The notes: generated by a model not told the origin, from the letters alone. A stretch of DNA of 49,270 nucleotides from Lachnospiraceae bacterium (GCA_009911175.1 QXWX01000007.1:1-49270); one strand, 5' to 3'; positions 14,480-22,977 are shown, counted from the stretch's first letter. A program made the numbers and translations.

Positions 14480-14508
14480 TTGATAATTTAGGAATTTGGG
14501 ATTATAAT
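14480..14508 (+). promoter_or_regulatory. SigA-type promoter for the DUF1858 gene
   Basis: TTGATA at 14480-14485 and TATAAT at 14503-14508 are separated by 17 bp. The start of transcription would be near 14515, about 55 nt before the ATG. Confidence 0.75.
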
Positions 14509-14570
14509 AAATAGCACTGTAACTGTTCCGAACAGGTACGAGATACACAATAAAAAGGAGGATAAGAGAA

Positions 14571-14780
14571 ATGGCACAGATTTCTAAAGATACAACAATC
14601 GGAGAACTGCTGAATGTATTTCCGGAGGCGGCGCCTATTTTGATGGAGATCGGTATGCACTGTCTGGGATGCCCGTCCGCACAGGGCGAATCCCTTGCAG
14701 AAGCAGCCATGGTCCATGGGATTGATTCCGATCTGCTTGTGGAAAAGATCAACGCAGCCATGGCAGCCGCGGGAAAATAA
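14571..14780 (+). CDS. DUF1858 redox-disulfide domain protein
   Basis: The 69-residue protein is a single DUF1858 domain, also described as the hybrid-cluster-protein-associated redox disulfide domain. It shows [20 protein letters not shown] followed by MHCLGCPSA, with the conserved CxxC, and a helical tail. The cysteine pair suggests a redox or metal-linked role, probably in nitrosative or oxidative stress, but no reaction is established. AAGGAGG precedes the ATG. It is transcribed alone between its own promoter and a bidirectional terminator. Confidence 0.88.
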   Translation: MAQISKDTTIGELLNVFPEAAPILMEIGMHCLGCPSAQGESLAEAAMVHGIDSDLLVEKINAAMAAAGK

Positions 14781-14849
14781 TATTCCGGTAAGTATTTGCG
14801 GCAGCGATCAGCATAGTGTTTTGAACTGCGATTACTTCCTATTATAAGG

Positions 14850-14888
14850 CAAAAAAATTCCGCCCGGATATCCAGGGCGGATTTTTTT
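14850..14888. terminator. Bidirectional terminator
   Basis: CCGCCC and GGGCGG form the stem core, flanked by A-rich sequence on the left and a T run on the right, so it works in both directions between the convergent DUF1858 and mecA genes. Confidence 0.85.
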
Positions 14889-15612
14889 AAATCTCTGTCA
14901 GCCGCTGTACGGCATCTGTCGAGATCACTGTCTCGCAATGCTCCTCTAAAAACGCAAGTACGGAACCTGAAACTCTCTCCAGGGTGCCGTATTCCGAAAG
15001 CATATTGCAGATCTTGTTAAATTCGTTACTCGTATGTTCTGATTGCGTAAGGGCCAGGATATAGATATCATCATTCCCGGGATCACGATATAATGTATTA
15101 CGTCCCTGATACATCTGAGCGATCAGACGTGCTGCCTGTATCACACGGTCAATATTCTCGAATGAGAACAGCTTTGCGGGAGCCGGGTCCTGCGAGGCCT
15201 TTTTTTCTTCCAGGGCCTGTGTAGCGCCTGCCGCCGCTTCCTTGACCTTGTTCAGCAGATCAAGGAATTCTTCGGCACCCTCCAGCTTGCTGAACGGGGA
15301 TTCATGTACAGTATCCGATTCGCCAAAAGGAGTAAACTTTGAAAATCTCGTATCCAGTTCTTCCGGATCCTCTACCTTGGTAATGATCAGTACGATAGAA
15401 TCTGCGGAAGCCGGAATAGCCTCAATCATCAAAGGTATATCATCAGCTTCGAAACCAAAGTCAAATGACGCCTGCTGCATCATATCACGAAAAAGAGACT
15501 TTGCATTTTCCGTACCATAAGCCAGTTCACTCAATTTTAAATGGCGGGCCGCCAGATCAGCATGTGTCAAAGTGCAACGAATTTGATTTTCATTCAGTTT
15601 TTCGATTTTCAT
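14887..15612 (-). CDS. mecA: ClpC adaptor protein MecA
   Basis: MecA delivers substrates to the ClpC-ClpP protease and controls competence and other regulators in Firmicutes. The 241-residue protein has the MecA N-terminal domain (MKIEKLNENQIRCTLTHADL, then a helical segment), an acidic Ala/Glu linker at about 130-150 and a C-terminal ClpC-binding domain (about 155-241) with FENIDRVIQAARLI and LYRDPGNDDIYILAL. The length is normal. AAGGATG precedes the ATG. It is monocistronic and convergent with the DUF1858 gene. Confidence 0.9.
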   Translation of the reverse strand: MKIEKLNENQIRCTLTHADLAARHLKLSELAYGTENAKSLFRDMMQQASFDFGFEADDIPLMIEAIPASADSIVLIITKVEDPEELDTRFSKFTPFGESDTVHESPFSKLEGAEEFLDLLNKVKEAAAGATQALEEKKASQDPAPAKLFSFENIDRVIQAARLIAQMYQGRNTLYRDPGNDDIYILALTQSEHTSNEFNKICNMLSEYGTLERVSGSVLAFLEEHCETVISTDAVQRLTEI

Positions 15613-16066
15613 ATGATCACATCCTTCTGAATTGATATATTATAATGTATGCAGAACTTTTCCGTATACATATACCCAAAGGGCAACCCATATATCTTTC
15701 TCAACCTTAGTATAAACAATATCTGTGGATATGTAAAGAAAAAATATCATAAAATATTTGGAAATATGGACTTTGTACAGGGGATTCGGCAGGTTTTAAA
15801 CAAATCTACACTGTTTATGAACAATAAACACATTGAAATTACTTTTAGGGCTCCGTATAATGGCAGGTACAGAGGATAGTATTCCGTGATAAATAATCCA
15901 TGCTCATGAAAGGAGGCATATCAAAAAAACATTTTTAGAAGGGCGTCCTGCACACGCCCGGATAAGCAGCATCTTAACCTTATGATCTTTTTATCTATTC
16001 TTATGGTCATATTTAGTCAAGGTTCCGGATTCGGGAACGGATTCTGAGAAAAAAGGAAACCCCTGC
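15613..16066. other. Intergenic region with a palindrome
   Basis: No convincing gene is seen. TGTTTAT (15812-15818) and ATAAACA (15824-15830) form a palindrome that could be an operator. One DnaA-box-like ATATCCACA occurs on the minus strand at about 15723-15731. An AAAGGAGG near 15909 is not followed by a start codon at a useful distance. Confidence 0.4.
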
Positions 16067-16186
16067 GTGGTCTATACTATCTTCCGTCTGCGCGAGCGGC
16101 GGTATGTCACATGCACCTCCGTCTGCCGGTCATGCGGACAAGAGCTTATTTATCAATACCCGCAGAGAGAGGAGCGGAACAAATGA
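16067..16186 (+). CDS. Putative 39-residue zinc-ribbon-like peptide
   Basis: From a GTG at 16067 the frame encodes a basic peptide with the cysteine pattern CTSVCRSCG, ending REERNK. AAAGGAAA lies about 9 nt upstream as a weak ribosome site. Its TGA overlaps the ATG of the next gene (ATGA at 16183-16186), which suggests translational coupling. The frame stays open further upstream to about 15985 but has no better start. The family is unknown, and it could be the end of a frame-broken gene. Confidence 0.35.
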   Translation: MVYTIFRLRERRYVTCTSVCRSCGQELIYQYPQREERNK

Positions 16187-16452
16187 GAAAGAAAAGAATG
16201 TCATATCAAAAGTTTTACACAGAACTGGAGGGATTTGAACAAAACGGGGTATGCCTTCTGCTGGACGGAAGCCACGCAAGCCCGCTGCAGGTGGTGAGGG
16301 CGCATATGGTCCGCGAGGAAGGCGCCTATATGCGGGACTACGAAGTGGACCAGGACGGACACATAGAGACGCTTTCATTTATTAACATTGATAACAGGAA
16401 AAAAAAGAAGAAAGAGAGAGAAGACCAGTCAAAACCCCATGATCCGGACTGA
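16183..16452 (+). CDS. Small protein of unknown function
   Basis: The 89-residue product begins MRKKRMSYQKFYTELEGFEQ, has a compact central part with VCLLLDGSHASPLQVVRAHM, and ends in a very basic then polar tail with a run of Lys. No membrane segment or known motif is seen. GAGAGGAG lies 6 nt before the ATG at 16183, which decides the start. It overlaps the preceding short frame by four bases. The middle resembles small uncharacterised clostridial proteins; the function is unknown. Confidence 0.6.
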   Translation: MRKKRMSYQKFYTELEGFEQNGVCLLLDGSHASPLQVVRAHMVREEGAYMRDYEVDQDGHIETLSFINIDNRKKKKKEREDQSKPHDPD

Positions 16453-16539
16453 AATTCAAGCTCCGTATATAAAAAAATATCTCTAAAAGATTAAAATTTT
16501 GCCAATTTCCTAAAATACTGATGACGTATAAAAAAAATG

Positions 16540-16548
16540 TGGTATAAT
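16540..16548 (+). promoter_or_regulatory. Extended -10 promoter upstream of the GH18 gene
   Basis: TGGTATAAT is an extended -10 element; no good -35 is seen. The leader to the GH18 start at 16682 would be about 127 nt. Confidence 0.45.
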
Positions 16549-16681
16549 GGTCACGTGAGAAATGCCATACAGGAACGGTGCGTATTGCCTGCTGCGGGTC
16601 AGTCTGCGGTATGGAATCGGTTCATACGGGGAAGCCCGAAAAAGTTTCTTATGTGGCAGAAGTCCGGACAGGAGGTAAGGA

Positions 16682-19036
16682 ATGGACGAAAGACAAGGAA
16701 CAGGGTTAGATACCACAAATCAATGGTCCGGTCAGAATCAGGACAGGCCGTCAAGGGGCACGGAAAACGGCAGTGCACCGGAAGGCCCGGCAAGAGTTCG
16801 TCGTATTAAAAAATTAGAGATTGAAAGTCTGCGTAAAGTAGGCAGAGCCCAGATGGGGGATATGCGTAAAGCAGGAGCAGGCAGCTCCGCAGAGGGAAAC
16901 AATGTGAGGATTCCGGGAATAGACGATATCCGGAGAGCAAGGGCAGCCGGCGCTTCACAGGGGACAAGAACGCCGGGTAACGGCGTATCGCAGAGTGGAA
17001 GAGTATCCGTAGGTGAAGGCGCCCCGGGAAGAAGGACATCCGCGGACAGCGGCGTCCGCAGGCCGGGGAGCAAGGCTGTAAGACCTGACGGCGGAAGGAA
17101 ATCGGAAGGATTTGATACCGACGGAGGCCGGGAAGCGAAGGCTTCCGGTGCGGATCCCATGCAGGATAACGGAAGAGCGCGCAGCGAGGACGCAAGGAAT
17201 ATCAGAGCAGCAAGAGCGCCGGGCAGACAGCGTCCGGGCGGACGGGGGATGAGGAGAAGCAGCCGCGCCAGGAGAAGGCGTAGGAGCCTGATCTTCCGGC
17301 TGGCATTGCTTGTAGTATTGGTGATCATGATTGCGGGAGGGGCTATTTTCTGGCAAAAGTACGGTCCATCAAAAGAGGAAGCCGATTTGAAAGCATATTA
17401 TGGGCTGGAAAATGAGAACGACCTTGCAGTGATCATTAATAATGAAGTGATCCGGAGAGAAGAAGGCGGCGCGCCTGTCGGCAAGCTGATTGATGGACAG
17501 CCTTATGTGGAGTATTCCGTAGTCAGACATTATATCAATGAAAGATTTTACTGGGATCCCAACGAGAGCATCATGCTTTACACATTGCCGAACGGCAACG
17601 TATCCGTGGCAGTCGGCAGCAAAGAATATACGGAGATCAACGAAAAGAAAAGTGAAAACTATGTGATCCTGAAGACAGAAGGCAGAACCGCATATATCGC
17701 GCTTCCGTTTATTCAGGAGTATACAGGCATGGATTTCAGCGTTTATGAAAAACCAGGCAGAGCTGCGATCACATGCAGGTGGGGCGAGATTCAGACAGCC
17801 GCCCTGAAGAAAAATACGGAAGTGCGCTACCAGGGCGGAGTGAAGAGCCCCATTCTGACAGAGGTGAAAAAGTCGGATAAGGTAACCGTGCTGGAGGATG
17901 AAGGAGACTGGAAGAAGGTAGCAACCACAGACGGGTTTGTAGGCTATGTAAAGACGAATACACTGAGAAAGCAGGTTTCGGAGACGATAACAGGCAATTT
18001 TATGGAGCCGGAGTACAGCAATATGTCAGTGAACCATACTATCAATATGGCATGGCACAATGTGGATAATCCGGACGCCAACAGTTTTATGCTGGAAACC
18101 GTTGCGAATACGAAGGGACTGACGACGATCGCTCCCACCTGGTTCAGCATTAGCGATACGGACGGCAATATGACTTCTATTGCGTCGTCGGAGTATGTGA
18201 ACTACGCGCACCAGTCCAATCTGGACGTATGGGGTGTGCTGAGGGATTTCCACGGCGGGATCAATTCTTATGATGAGACTTACCAGGTATTGAGTTATAC
18301 ATCCAAGCGGGAAAACCTGATCAATCAGGTGATTGCGGAAGCGCTCCAGACCGGTCTGGATGGAATCAATCTGGATTTTGAGCTGGTTTCTACGGAGTGC
18401 GGAGAGCATTATATTCAGTTTGTACGTGAATTATCCGTAAAATGCAGGCAGAACGGGCTGGTATTTTCTGTTGACAACTACGTTCCGCAGCCTTACAACG
18501 AGCACCGTGACCTGAAGGAGCAGGGTATCGTGGCCGATTATATTATGATCATGGGTTACGACGAACATACGGAAGGCTCCTATGAGTCGGGTTCGGTATC
18601 GTCCTACGGATATGTGAAGACAGGAATCGAGGATGCGCTGGAGCTTGTCCCGAAGGAGAAGCTGGTGGTAGGTATTCCGTTTTATACCAGGCTCTGGCAG
18701 GAGACAGATAAGACGGCGGAGCAGATTTCCCAGGAGGAAGGCACAGAGGCCGCACTGTATTCTAAAAGCGTGACCAGTACGGCTATGAGCATGGATCAGG
18801 CACAGCAGACGCTGGAGCAGAATCAGGTCCAGGCAAACTGGGATAATAATACTAAGCAGAATTACGCACAATGGGAAGTGGACGGCACTGTTTATAAAAT
18901 CTGGCTGGAGGACGCGGCTTCTCTGGAAGAGAAGATGAAGCTGATCAAGGCTGAGAATCTGGCAGGCGTGGCAGAATGGTCGCTTGGCATGGAAAATTCC
19001 GGAATATGGGATCTGATCCTGCAATATGTGAATTGA
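16682..19036 (+). CDS. Membrane-anchored GH18-family glycosidase with SH3 domain
   Basis: The 784-residue protein starts with about 200 residues of basic, disordered sequence, followed by one membrane helix (about 204-226), so the bulk is extracellular. A copper-amine-oxidase-N-like domain (about 255-365) and an SH3-type domain (about 370-432) precede a GH18 barrel (about 445-784). The catalytic strand reads DGINLDFELV, with the acid Glu at the end. YIMIMGYDEH and VVGIPFYTRLWQ are further GH18 motifs. Related YaaH/SleL-type enzymes act on peptidoglycan or spore cortex. The substrate here is not proven. AGGAGG precedes the ATG. The long cytoplasmic N-terminus is unusual for the family. Confidence 0.88.
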   Translation: MDERQGTGLDTTNQWSGQNQDRPSRGTENGSAPEGPARVRRIKKLEIESLRKVGRAQMGDMRKAGAGSSAEGNNVRIPGIDDIRRARAAGASQGTRTPGNGVSQSGRVSVGEGAPGRRTSADSGVRRPGSKAVRPDGGRKSEGFDTDGGREAKASGADPMQDNGRARSEDARNIRAARAPGRQRPGGRGMRRSSRARRRRRSLIFRLALLVVLVIMIAGGAIFWQKYGPSKEEADLKAYYGLENENDLAVIINNEVIRREEGGAPVGKLIDGQPYVEYSVVRHYINERFYWDPNESIMLYTLPNGNVSVAVGSKEYTEINEKKSENYVILKTEGRTAYIALPFIQEYTGMDFSVYEKPGRAAITCRWGEIQTAALKKNTEVRYQGGVKSPILTEVKKSDKVTVLEDEGDWKKVATTDGFVGYVKTNTLRKQVSETITGNFMEPEYSNMSVNHTINMAWHNVDNPDANSFMLETVANTKGLTTIAPTWFSISDTDGNMTSIASSEYVNYAHQSNLDVWGVLRDFHGGINSYDETYQVLSYTSKRENLINQVIAEALQTGLDGINLDFELVSTECGEHYIQFVRELSVKCRQNGLVFSVDNYVPQPYNEHRDLKEQGIVADYIMIMGYDEHTEGSYESGSVSSYGYVKTGIEDALELVPKEKLVVGIPFYTRLWQETDKTAEQISQEEGTEAALYSKSVTSTAMSMDQAQQTLEQNQVQANWDNNTKQNYAQWEVDGTVYKIWLEDAASLEEKMKLIKAENLAGVAEWSLGMENSGIWDLILQYVN

Positions 19037-19139
19037 CCGTTCTGGAAAACAGCTAAAAGCTTTTCCAGAGCGCTATCAGCCTCCTTGTACATGAAAATTT
19101 ATCCTGCGTGTAAGGTAGCGGTAATTATCGTGAGTTATA

Positions 19140-19305
19140 CTAGTACAATGTTGCATTAATAATTAAGTAATAAGCGCTCGCTGTCCATGCCATTACTGCG
19201 TTGGAGTCAGTCAACGATGCTACCGGCATCGCCTCCTTCCTCCGCCTTGTACTGACATGAACATCGAACGCTTATTACTTCAAAATTAATGCAACATTGT
19301 ACTAG
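19140..19305. mobile_element. 166-bp MITE-like element with 37-bp terminal inverted repeats
   Basis: Positions 19140-19176 and 19269-19305 are inverted repeats matching at about 34 of 37 bases, with CTAGTACAATG outer ends. The central 90 bp is GC-richer and encodes nothing. The size, sharp ends and non-coding interior fit a non-autonomous transposon-derived element. No clear target-site duplication is visible. Confidence 0.7.
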
Positions 19306-19307
19306 AG

Positions 19308-19360
19308 ACATCCCCTGTTTGCATATATATGAACATATATGCGAAAGGGGATGTTTTTTT
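19308..19360 (+). terminator. Strong terminator overlapping the start of the CwlD-like gene
   Basis: Positions 19308-19328 pair with 19335-19354 over about 20 bp with one bulge and a 6-nt loop, followed by seven T. The ribosome site GAAAGGGG (19343-19350) is inside the 3' arm and the TTG start follows at 19359. It would stop read-through transcription and hide the ribosome site at once. I see no clear sporulation promoter here, unlike spoIID. Confidence 0.75.
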
Positions 19361-20327
19361 GCGGAAAAAAATAATCATCATTCTTATGATGGCGATGCTC
19401 GCAGGCGTAGTGGCGGAAAGTCAGATGCTGGGAGAGCGGCTGTATGCGCGGGCGAATGAGAGCGCGGCAGATAAAGCAGGGGAAGAAAAATTCGATGGGA
19501 AAGCAGGAGCAGCGGAAAACCCGGAGGCAGGTGAAGAACCAGTGGGAAATCCGGAGGCAGATACAGGAGCAGCGGAAAACTCGGAGGCAGATACAGGAGC
19601 GGCGGGAAATCCGGAAGCAGGTGCGGGAGCGGCAGGAAATGAACATGCTGATGTCGGAACGGCAGAGACTGCGGGAAATGCGAAAGCAGGCGATGATCGT
19701 TCAAAAACAGGAAAAACAGAGAACACAGAGCGAAACGGTAAGGGGGCTGAAAAAGAAGACGGTGCGCTGGTCATTCTGGATCCCGGGCACGGCGGATTTG
19801 ATCCGGGAAAGATTGGGATCAACGGAGCGCTGGAAAAAGACATCAACCTGGTTTTGTCTCAGAAAATTAAGAAGCGTCTGGAAGAGATGGGCTTCCGTGT
19901 CATCATGACAAGAGAAACCGAGGATGCGCTTGCCGACTCCAAGGTGGAGGACTTGAAAACAAGGGTTACAATGATCAATGAAAAAGAGCCGTCCATTGCG
20001 GTAAGCATCCACCAGAACAGCTATTCACAGGAGAGCATCCATGGTGCCCAGGTTTTTTATTTTACACATTCCAAGAGCGGGGAACAGGCTGCCAAAGTCC
20101 TGCAGGACGCAATGCTCGAAGCGGATCCAAATAACACCAGGCAGGCCAAAGCTAATGATACATACTATCTGCTCAAAAAAACAAAAGGCACCACAGTCAT
20201 CGTGGAATGCGGATTTTTAAGCAATCAGGGGGAGGCCAGCCTGTTGGTTACAGACGATTATCAGGAGAAAATGGCTGCATCCGTAGCAAAAGGCATACAA
20301 GAATATCTTGCATCTTTTACTTTGTGA
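19359..20327 (+). CDS. cwlD: N-acetylmuramoyl-L-alanine amidase, CwlD type
   Basis: The enzyme hydrolyses the bond between MurNAc and L-Ala; CwlD in spore formers does so when cortex muramic-lactam is made. The 322-residue form has a signal peptide or anchor (about 1-22), a low-complexity linker with repeats such as NPEAGEEPVG and NSEADTGAAG (about 40-130) and an Amidase_3 domain (about 145-322). The zinc ligands are His in LDPGHGG, Glu in GALEKDIN and His in VSIHQN. The catalytic Glu is in VIVECGFLSN. The TTG at 19359 has GAAAGGGG 8 nt before it; an ATG at 19329 lies inside the hairpin. CwlD assignment over another sporulation amidase is likely, not certain. Confidence 0.8.
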   Translation: MRKKIIIILMMAMLAGVVAESQMLGERLYARANESAADKAGEEKFDGKAGAAENPEAGEEPVGNPEADTGAAENSEADTGAAGNPEAGAGAAGNEHADVGTAETAGNAKAGDDRSKTGKTENTERNGKGAEKEDGALVILDPGHGGFDPGKIGINGALEKDINLVLSQKIKKRLEEMGFRVIMTRETEDALADSKVEDLKTRVTMINEKEPSIAVSIHQNSYSQESIHGAQVFYFTHSKSGEQAAKVLQDAMLEADPNNTRQAKANDTYYLLKKTKGTTVIVECGFLSNQGEASLLVTDDYQEKMAASVAKGIQEYLASFTL

Positions 20328-20390
20328 CATTTGGTGGTATAATAGAACTCACTGTAAAGAAAAATTTTCCATTCAATTGGGGTGATACCT

Positions 20391-21908
20391 GTGAAGACGA
20401 TTGTAAAAGAGATTGATGCGAAAAAAATAGACATACGGACCATACAGGAGGCAGGTTCTATTTTGAAAAAGGGCGGCCTTGTGGCGTTCCCAACGGAGAC
20501 TGTGTATGGATTGGGGGCCAATGCTCTGGATGAGGAGGCGGCAAAGAAGACCTATGCCGCCAAGGGCAGGCCGTCGGATAATCCGCTGATCGTACATATT
20601 GCCGATGTGCAGGCGCTGGAGGAGATTGCGGTCAATATTCCGGCAGCGGTGGAAGATCTGGCGGAGCATTTCTGGCCGGGACCTCTCACACTGATCCTGG
20701 AGAAAAGCCCTGCGGTTCCATATGGAACTACGGGAGGGCTGGATACGGTTGCGGTTCGGATGCCCAGCAATCTGGCGGCACGGGAGCTGATCCTGGCTGC
20801 CGGCGGTTATGTATCAGCGCCGAGCGCCAACATATCAGGGCGTCCAAGTCCTACGACAGCGGAGCATGTCCGGCAGGATCTGGATGGCAAGATATCCATG
20901 ATCCTGGACGGAGGCAGCGTGGAGATCGGCCTGGAATCCACGATCCTGGACATGACAGTGAGCCCGCCGATGATCCTCAGGCCGGGCGCTGTTACACTGG
21001 ACATGCTGGAGGAAGTGATCGGAGATGTCAGCGTGGATCAGACCATCCTGGGAAATGAAAGCGACATTCCGCCGAAGGCCCCGGGAATGAAGTACCGCCA
21101 TTATGCGCCGAAGGCAAAGCTGGTCATCGTGGAGGGCAATATCCGGGAAGAGACCTTGGCGATCCGGCAGCTTGCATATGAGGCGGCACGGGAAGGAAGA
21201 AGAATCGGAATCATCGCTTCCAGTGAAACGGCGGACTTTTATACCCATGGACTGGTAAAGAACATTGGCTCCCGGGAGAATGAAAAGACAATTGCAAAGA
21301 ATCTGTATGCCATCCTGAGAGAATTTGACGAGGAAGATGTGGACGAGATCTACAGTGAGTCATTTGCGCGGCAGGGGATGGGAAGGGCCATTATGAACCG
21401 CCTGGAAAAAGCGGCCGGACATCTGAGGATTTCTGCGGCAGCGGTTGTGAAGCGGCAGCGCTTTCACAGGATCGTATTTGTCAGTCAGTTCGATACCTGC
21501 CGGGGCCCTATGGCCGCCGAGCTGCTCCGTCAAAAGGAACTGAAGCAGGAATATGTCATCGAATCCCGAGGCATGGTGGTTCTTTTTCCGGAGCCGGCAA
21601 ATCAAAAGGCCGAGGCTGTGATGAAAAGCATGCAGCTGACCCTTGAGAAGCATACCGCACACGCATTCTCAGAATCGGAGATCGGGGAAGACATCCTGAT
21701 CCTGACCTTTGAACAGAAGCAGAAGGAAAAGATCATTGCAGAATATGGAAACCCGGAAAATGTCTATACGATCTATGAATTTATCGGGGAAGAAAAAGAG
21801 TTTGAAAGTCCATATGGAAAATCACTGCAGGCATATGGGGAATGCCTGGAAAATATATCAGGGTCAATTCAAAGGTTGTCAGAAGAATTAAATTCGTTTA
21901 CAGAATGA
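20391..21908 (+). CDS. tsaC: TsaC/Sua5 threonylcarbamoyl-AMP synthase fused to a YwlE-like domain
   Basis: The first part (about 1-340) makes threonylcarbamoyl-AMP from Thr, bicarbonate and ATP for the t6A37 modification of tRNAs. It shows the YrdC/Sua5 patterns GGLVAFPTETVYGLGANA, KGRPSDNPLIVHI, WPGPLTLIL and SAPSANISGRPSPT, and continues into the Sua5-specific C-terminal domain (KAPGMKYRHYAP). Residues about 358-505 are a low-molecular-weight phosphatase domain of YwlE type. Its P-loop reads FVSQFDTCRGP instead of FVCTGNTCRSP, so the nucleophile is Ser365, and the acid DP motif is Ser473-Pro. GTG 20391 follows GGGGTG by 6 nt. ywlC and ywlE are close neighbours in Bacillus, which supports a fusion origin. 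Confidence 0.9.
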   Translation: MKTIVKEIDAKKIDIRTIQEAGSILKKGGLVAFPTETVYGLGANALDEEAAKKTYAAKGRPSDNPLIVHIADVQALEEIAVNIPAAVEDLAEHFWPGPLTLILEKSPAVPYGTTGGLDTVAVRMPSNLAARELILAAGGYVSAPSANISGRPSPTTAEHVRQDLDGKISMILDGGSVEIGLESTILDMTVSPPMILRPGAVTLDMLEEVIGDVSVDQTILGNESDIPPKAPGMKYRHYAPKAKLVIVEGNIREETLAIRQLAYEAAREGRRIGIIASSETADFYTHGLVKNIGSRENEKTIAKNLYAILREFDEEDVDEIYSESFARQGMGRAIMNRLEKAAGHLRISAAAVVKRQRFHRIVFVSQFDTCRGPMAAELLRQKELKQEYVIESRGMVVLFPEPANQKAEAVMKSMQLTLEKHTAHAFSESEIGEDILILTFEQKQKEKIIAEYGNPENVYTIYEFIGEEKEFESPYGKSLQAYGECLENISGSIQRLSEELNSFTE

Positions 21909-21923
21909 CAGGAGGTACGGAAA

Positions 21924-22412
21924 ATGTCTGAAAAAAGAAAGGATTACCTTTCGTGGGATGAGTATTTTATGGGAGTAGCGATGCTTTCCGGGATGCGCTC
22001 AAAGGATCCGAGCACGCAGGTAGGCTGCTGCATTGTGAGTCAGGATAATAAGATCCTTTCCATGGGGTATAACGGGTTCCCCATGGGCTGCTCCGACGAT
22101 GAATTTCCCTGGGCAAGGGACGGGGAGGACCCTTTGGAAACAAAATATGTATATTCTACTCACAGCGAACTGAATGCGATCCTGAATTACAGCGGAGGAA
22201 GCCTTGTGGGAGCGCGGCTGTACGTATCCCTGTTTCCGTGCAACGAGTGCGCGAAGGCGATCATTCAGTGCGGGATCCGTGAAGTGATCTATGCCGAGGA
22301 TAAATATTCCGATACCCCCAGTGTGATTGCGTCCAAGCGTATGATGGATGCGGCAGGGGTGAAGTATCATCTTTATCAGAAGACGGATCGGGAAGTTACG
22401 ATCCGGCTGTAG
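21924..22412 (+). CDS. comEB: dCMP deaminase, ComEB type
   Basis: This zinc enzyme deaminates dCMP to dUMP for thymidylate synthesis. The 162-residue protein has the cytidine/deoxycytidylate deaminase fold. YSTHSELNAILNY supplies the zinc His and catalytic Glu, and LFPCNECAKAII supplies two zinc Cys. DPSTQVGCCIV and GYNGFPMGCSD are substrate-site patterns of dCMP deaminases. Length is normal. It starts 15 nt after the fusion gene with AGGAGG upstream, so the two are probably cotranscribed. Confidence 0.92.
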   Translation: MSEKRKDYLSWDEYFMGVAMLSGMRSKDPSTQVGCCIVSQDNKILSMGYNGFPMGCSDDEFPWARDGEDPLETKYVYSTHSELNAILNYSGGSLVGARLYVSLFPCNECAKAIIQCGIREVIYAEDKYSDTPSVIASKRMMDAAGVKYHLYQKTDREVTIRL

Positions 22413-22467
22413 ACATAAAATAGATACCGGGAGAATAGAATGTAACATACGGATGGAGGGATGATGT

Positions 22468-22677
22468 ATGGAACAGAAGCCGGTATCTTTTTTAGTGAAA
22501 TTTATTATGCGTGCAATTATAGGAATGGGACTGATTTTTTTCGTTAACCAGTATATCATTCCCCAGGAGACAGCCTGGAAGGTGGGGCTGAATGCCGTTT
22601 CCTTTTTGACAAGCGGAACCCTTGGTATTCCTGGGGTTTGCCTTCTTTACGGCATTTTGATCTACCAAAATTTGTAA
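22468..22677 (+). CDS. bofA: BofA-like protein
   Basis: The 69-residue membrane protein has two hydrophobic segments, and its C-terminal half (GLNAVSFLTSGTLGIPGVCLLYGILIY) matches the BofA signature, in which an N-x(5-9)-G-x-GIPGV pattern is conserved. BofA in Bacillus inhibits the pro-SigK protease SpoIVFB in the outer forespore membrane. GGAGGG lies before the ATG. It lies 55 bp after comEB. Whether it controls SigK here is inferred from the family. Confidence 0.75.
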   Translation: MEQKPVSFLVKFIMRAIIGMGLIFFVNQYIIPQETAWKVGLNAVSFLTSGTLGIPGVCLLYGILIYQNL

Positions 22678-22713
22678 AAGTTGCACAAAATTTTTTGATT
22701 TTGAAATTTGTAC

Positions 22714-22742
22714 TGGACATTTTGAAAAAGTGTGTTTATAAT
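22714..22742 (+). promoter_or_regulatory. SigA-type promoter of the Tad operon
   Basis: TGGACA at 22714-22719 and TATAAT at 22737-22742 are separated by 17 bp. This is the only strong promoter seen ahead of the Tad genes and gives a leader of about 240 nt before tadZ. Confidence 0.75.
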
Positions 22743-22748
22743 ACAACC

Positions 22749-22977
22749 TACGCAGCAGATCTCATGTCTGTTGTTTTATCCTACGTCATTCTGGATGGGA
22801 GGATATATCTGCAGATCGAGTAGTCCAAATTACCGATCATCAAGTTATTCACGCTGCATATTCGCGGCAAAGTTTTCAAACCGTGGGACAACACGATTAG
22901 AAAGCAAGTATATTTTTACGGCCATAAGCGTCGGCTTTTTATGCATTTCCAGGGTACGCTTATATGGCTCCAAAAAA
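22749..22977 (+). promoter_or_regulatory. Long 5' leader of the Tad operon
   Basis: About 230 nt of leader separate the promoter from tadZ. Two stems are visible: CGCGG with CCGTG near 22864-22885, and GCCATAAGCGT pairing with ACGCTTATATGGC between 22921 and 22969. The second ends about 10 nt before the tadZ ribosome site. I looked for a cyclic-di-GMP riboswitch core and did not find the conserved sequences. It may hold another regulatory RNA. Confidence 0.4.

Noticed and set aside
15649..15879. 76-codon plus-strand frame after mecA
   Set aside because: No ribosome site, no domain, poor composition, and it crosses an operator-like palindrome.
22845..22977. Possible cyclic-di-GMP riboswitch in the Tad leader
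   Set aside because: GGCAAA and GGGACAACACG recall parts of the GEMM core, but the order, spacing and the GACGCAAAGC motif do not fit.
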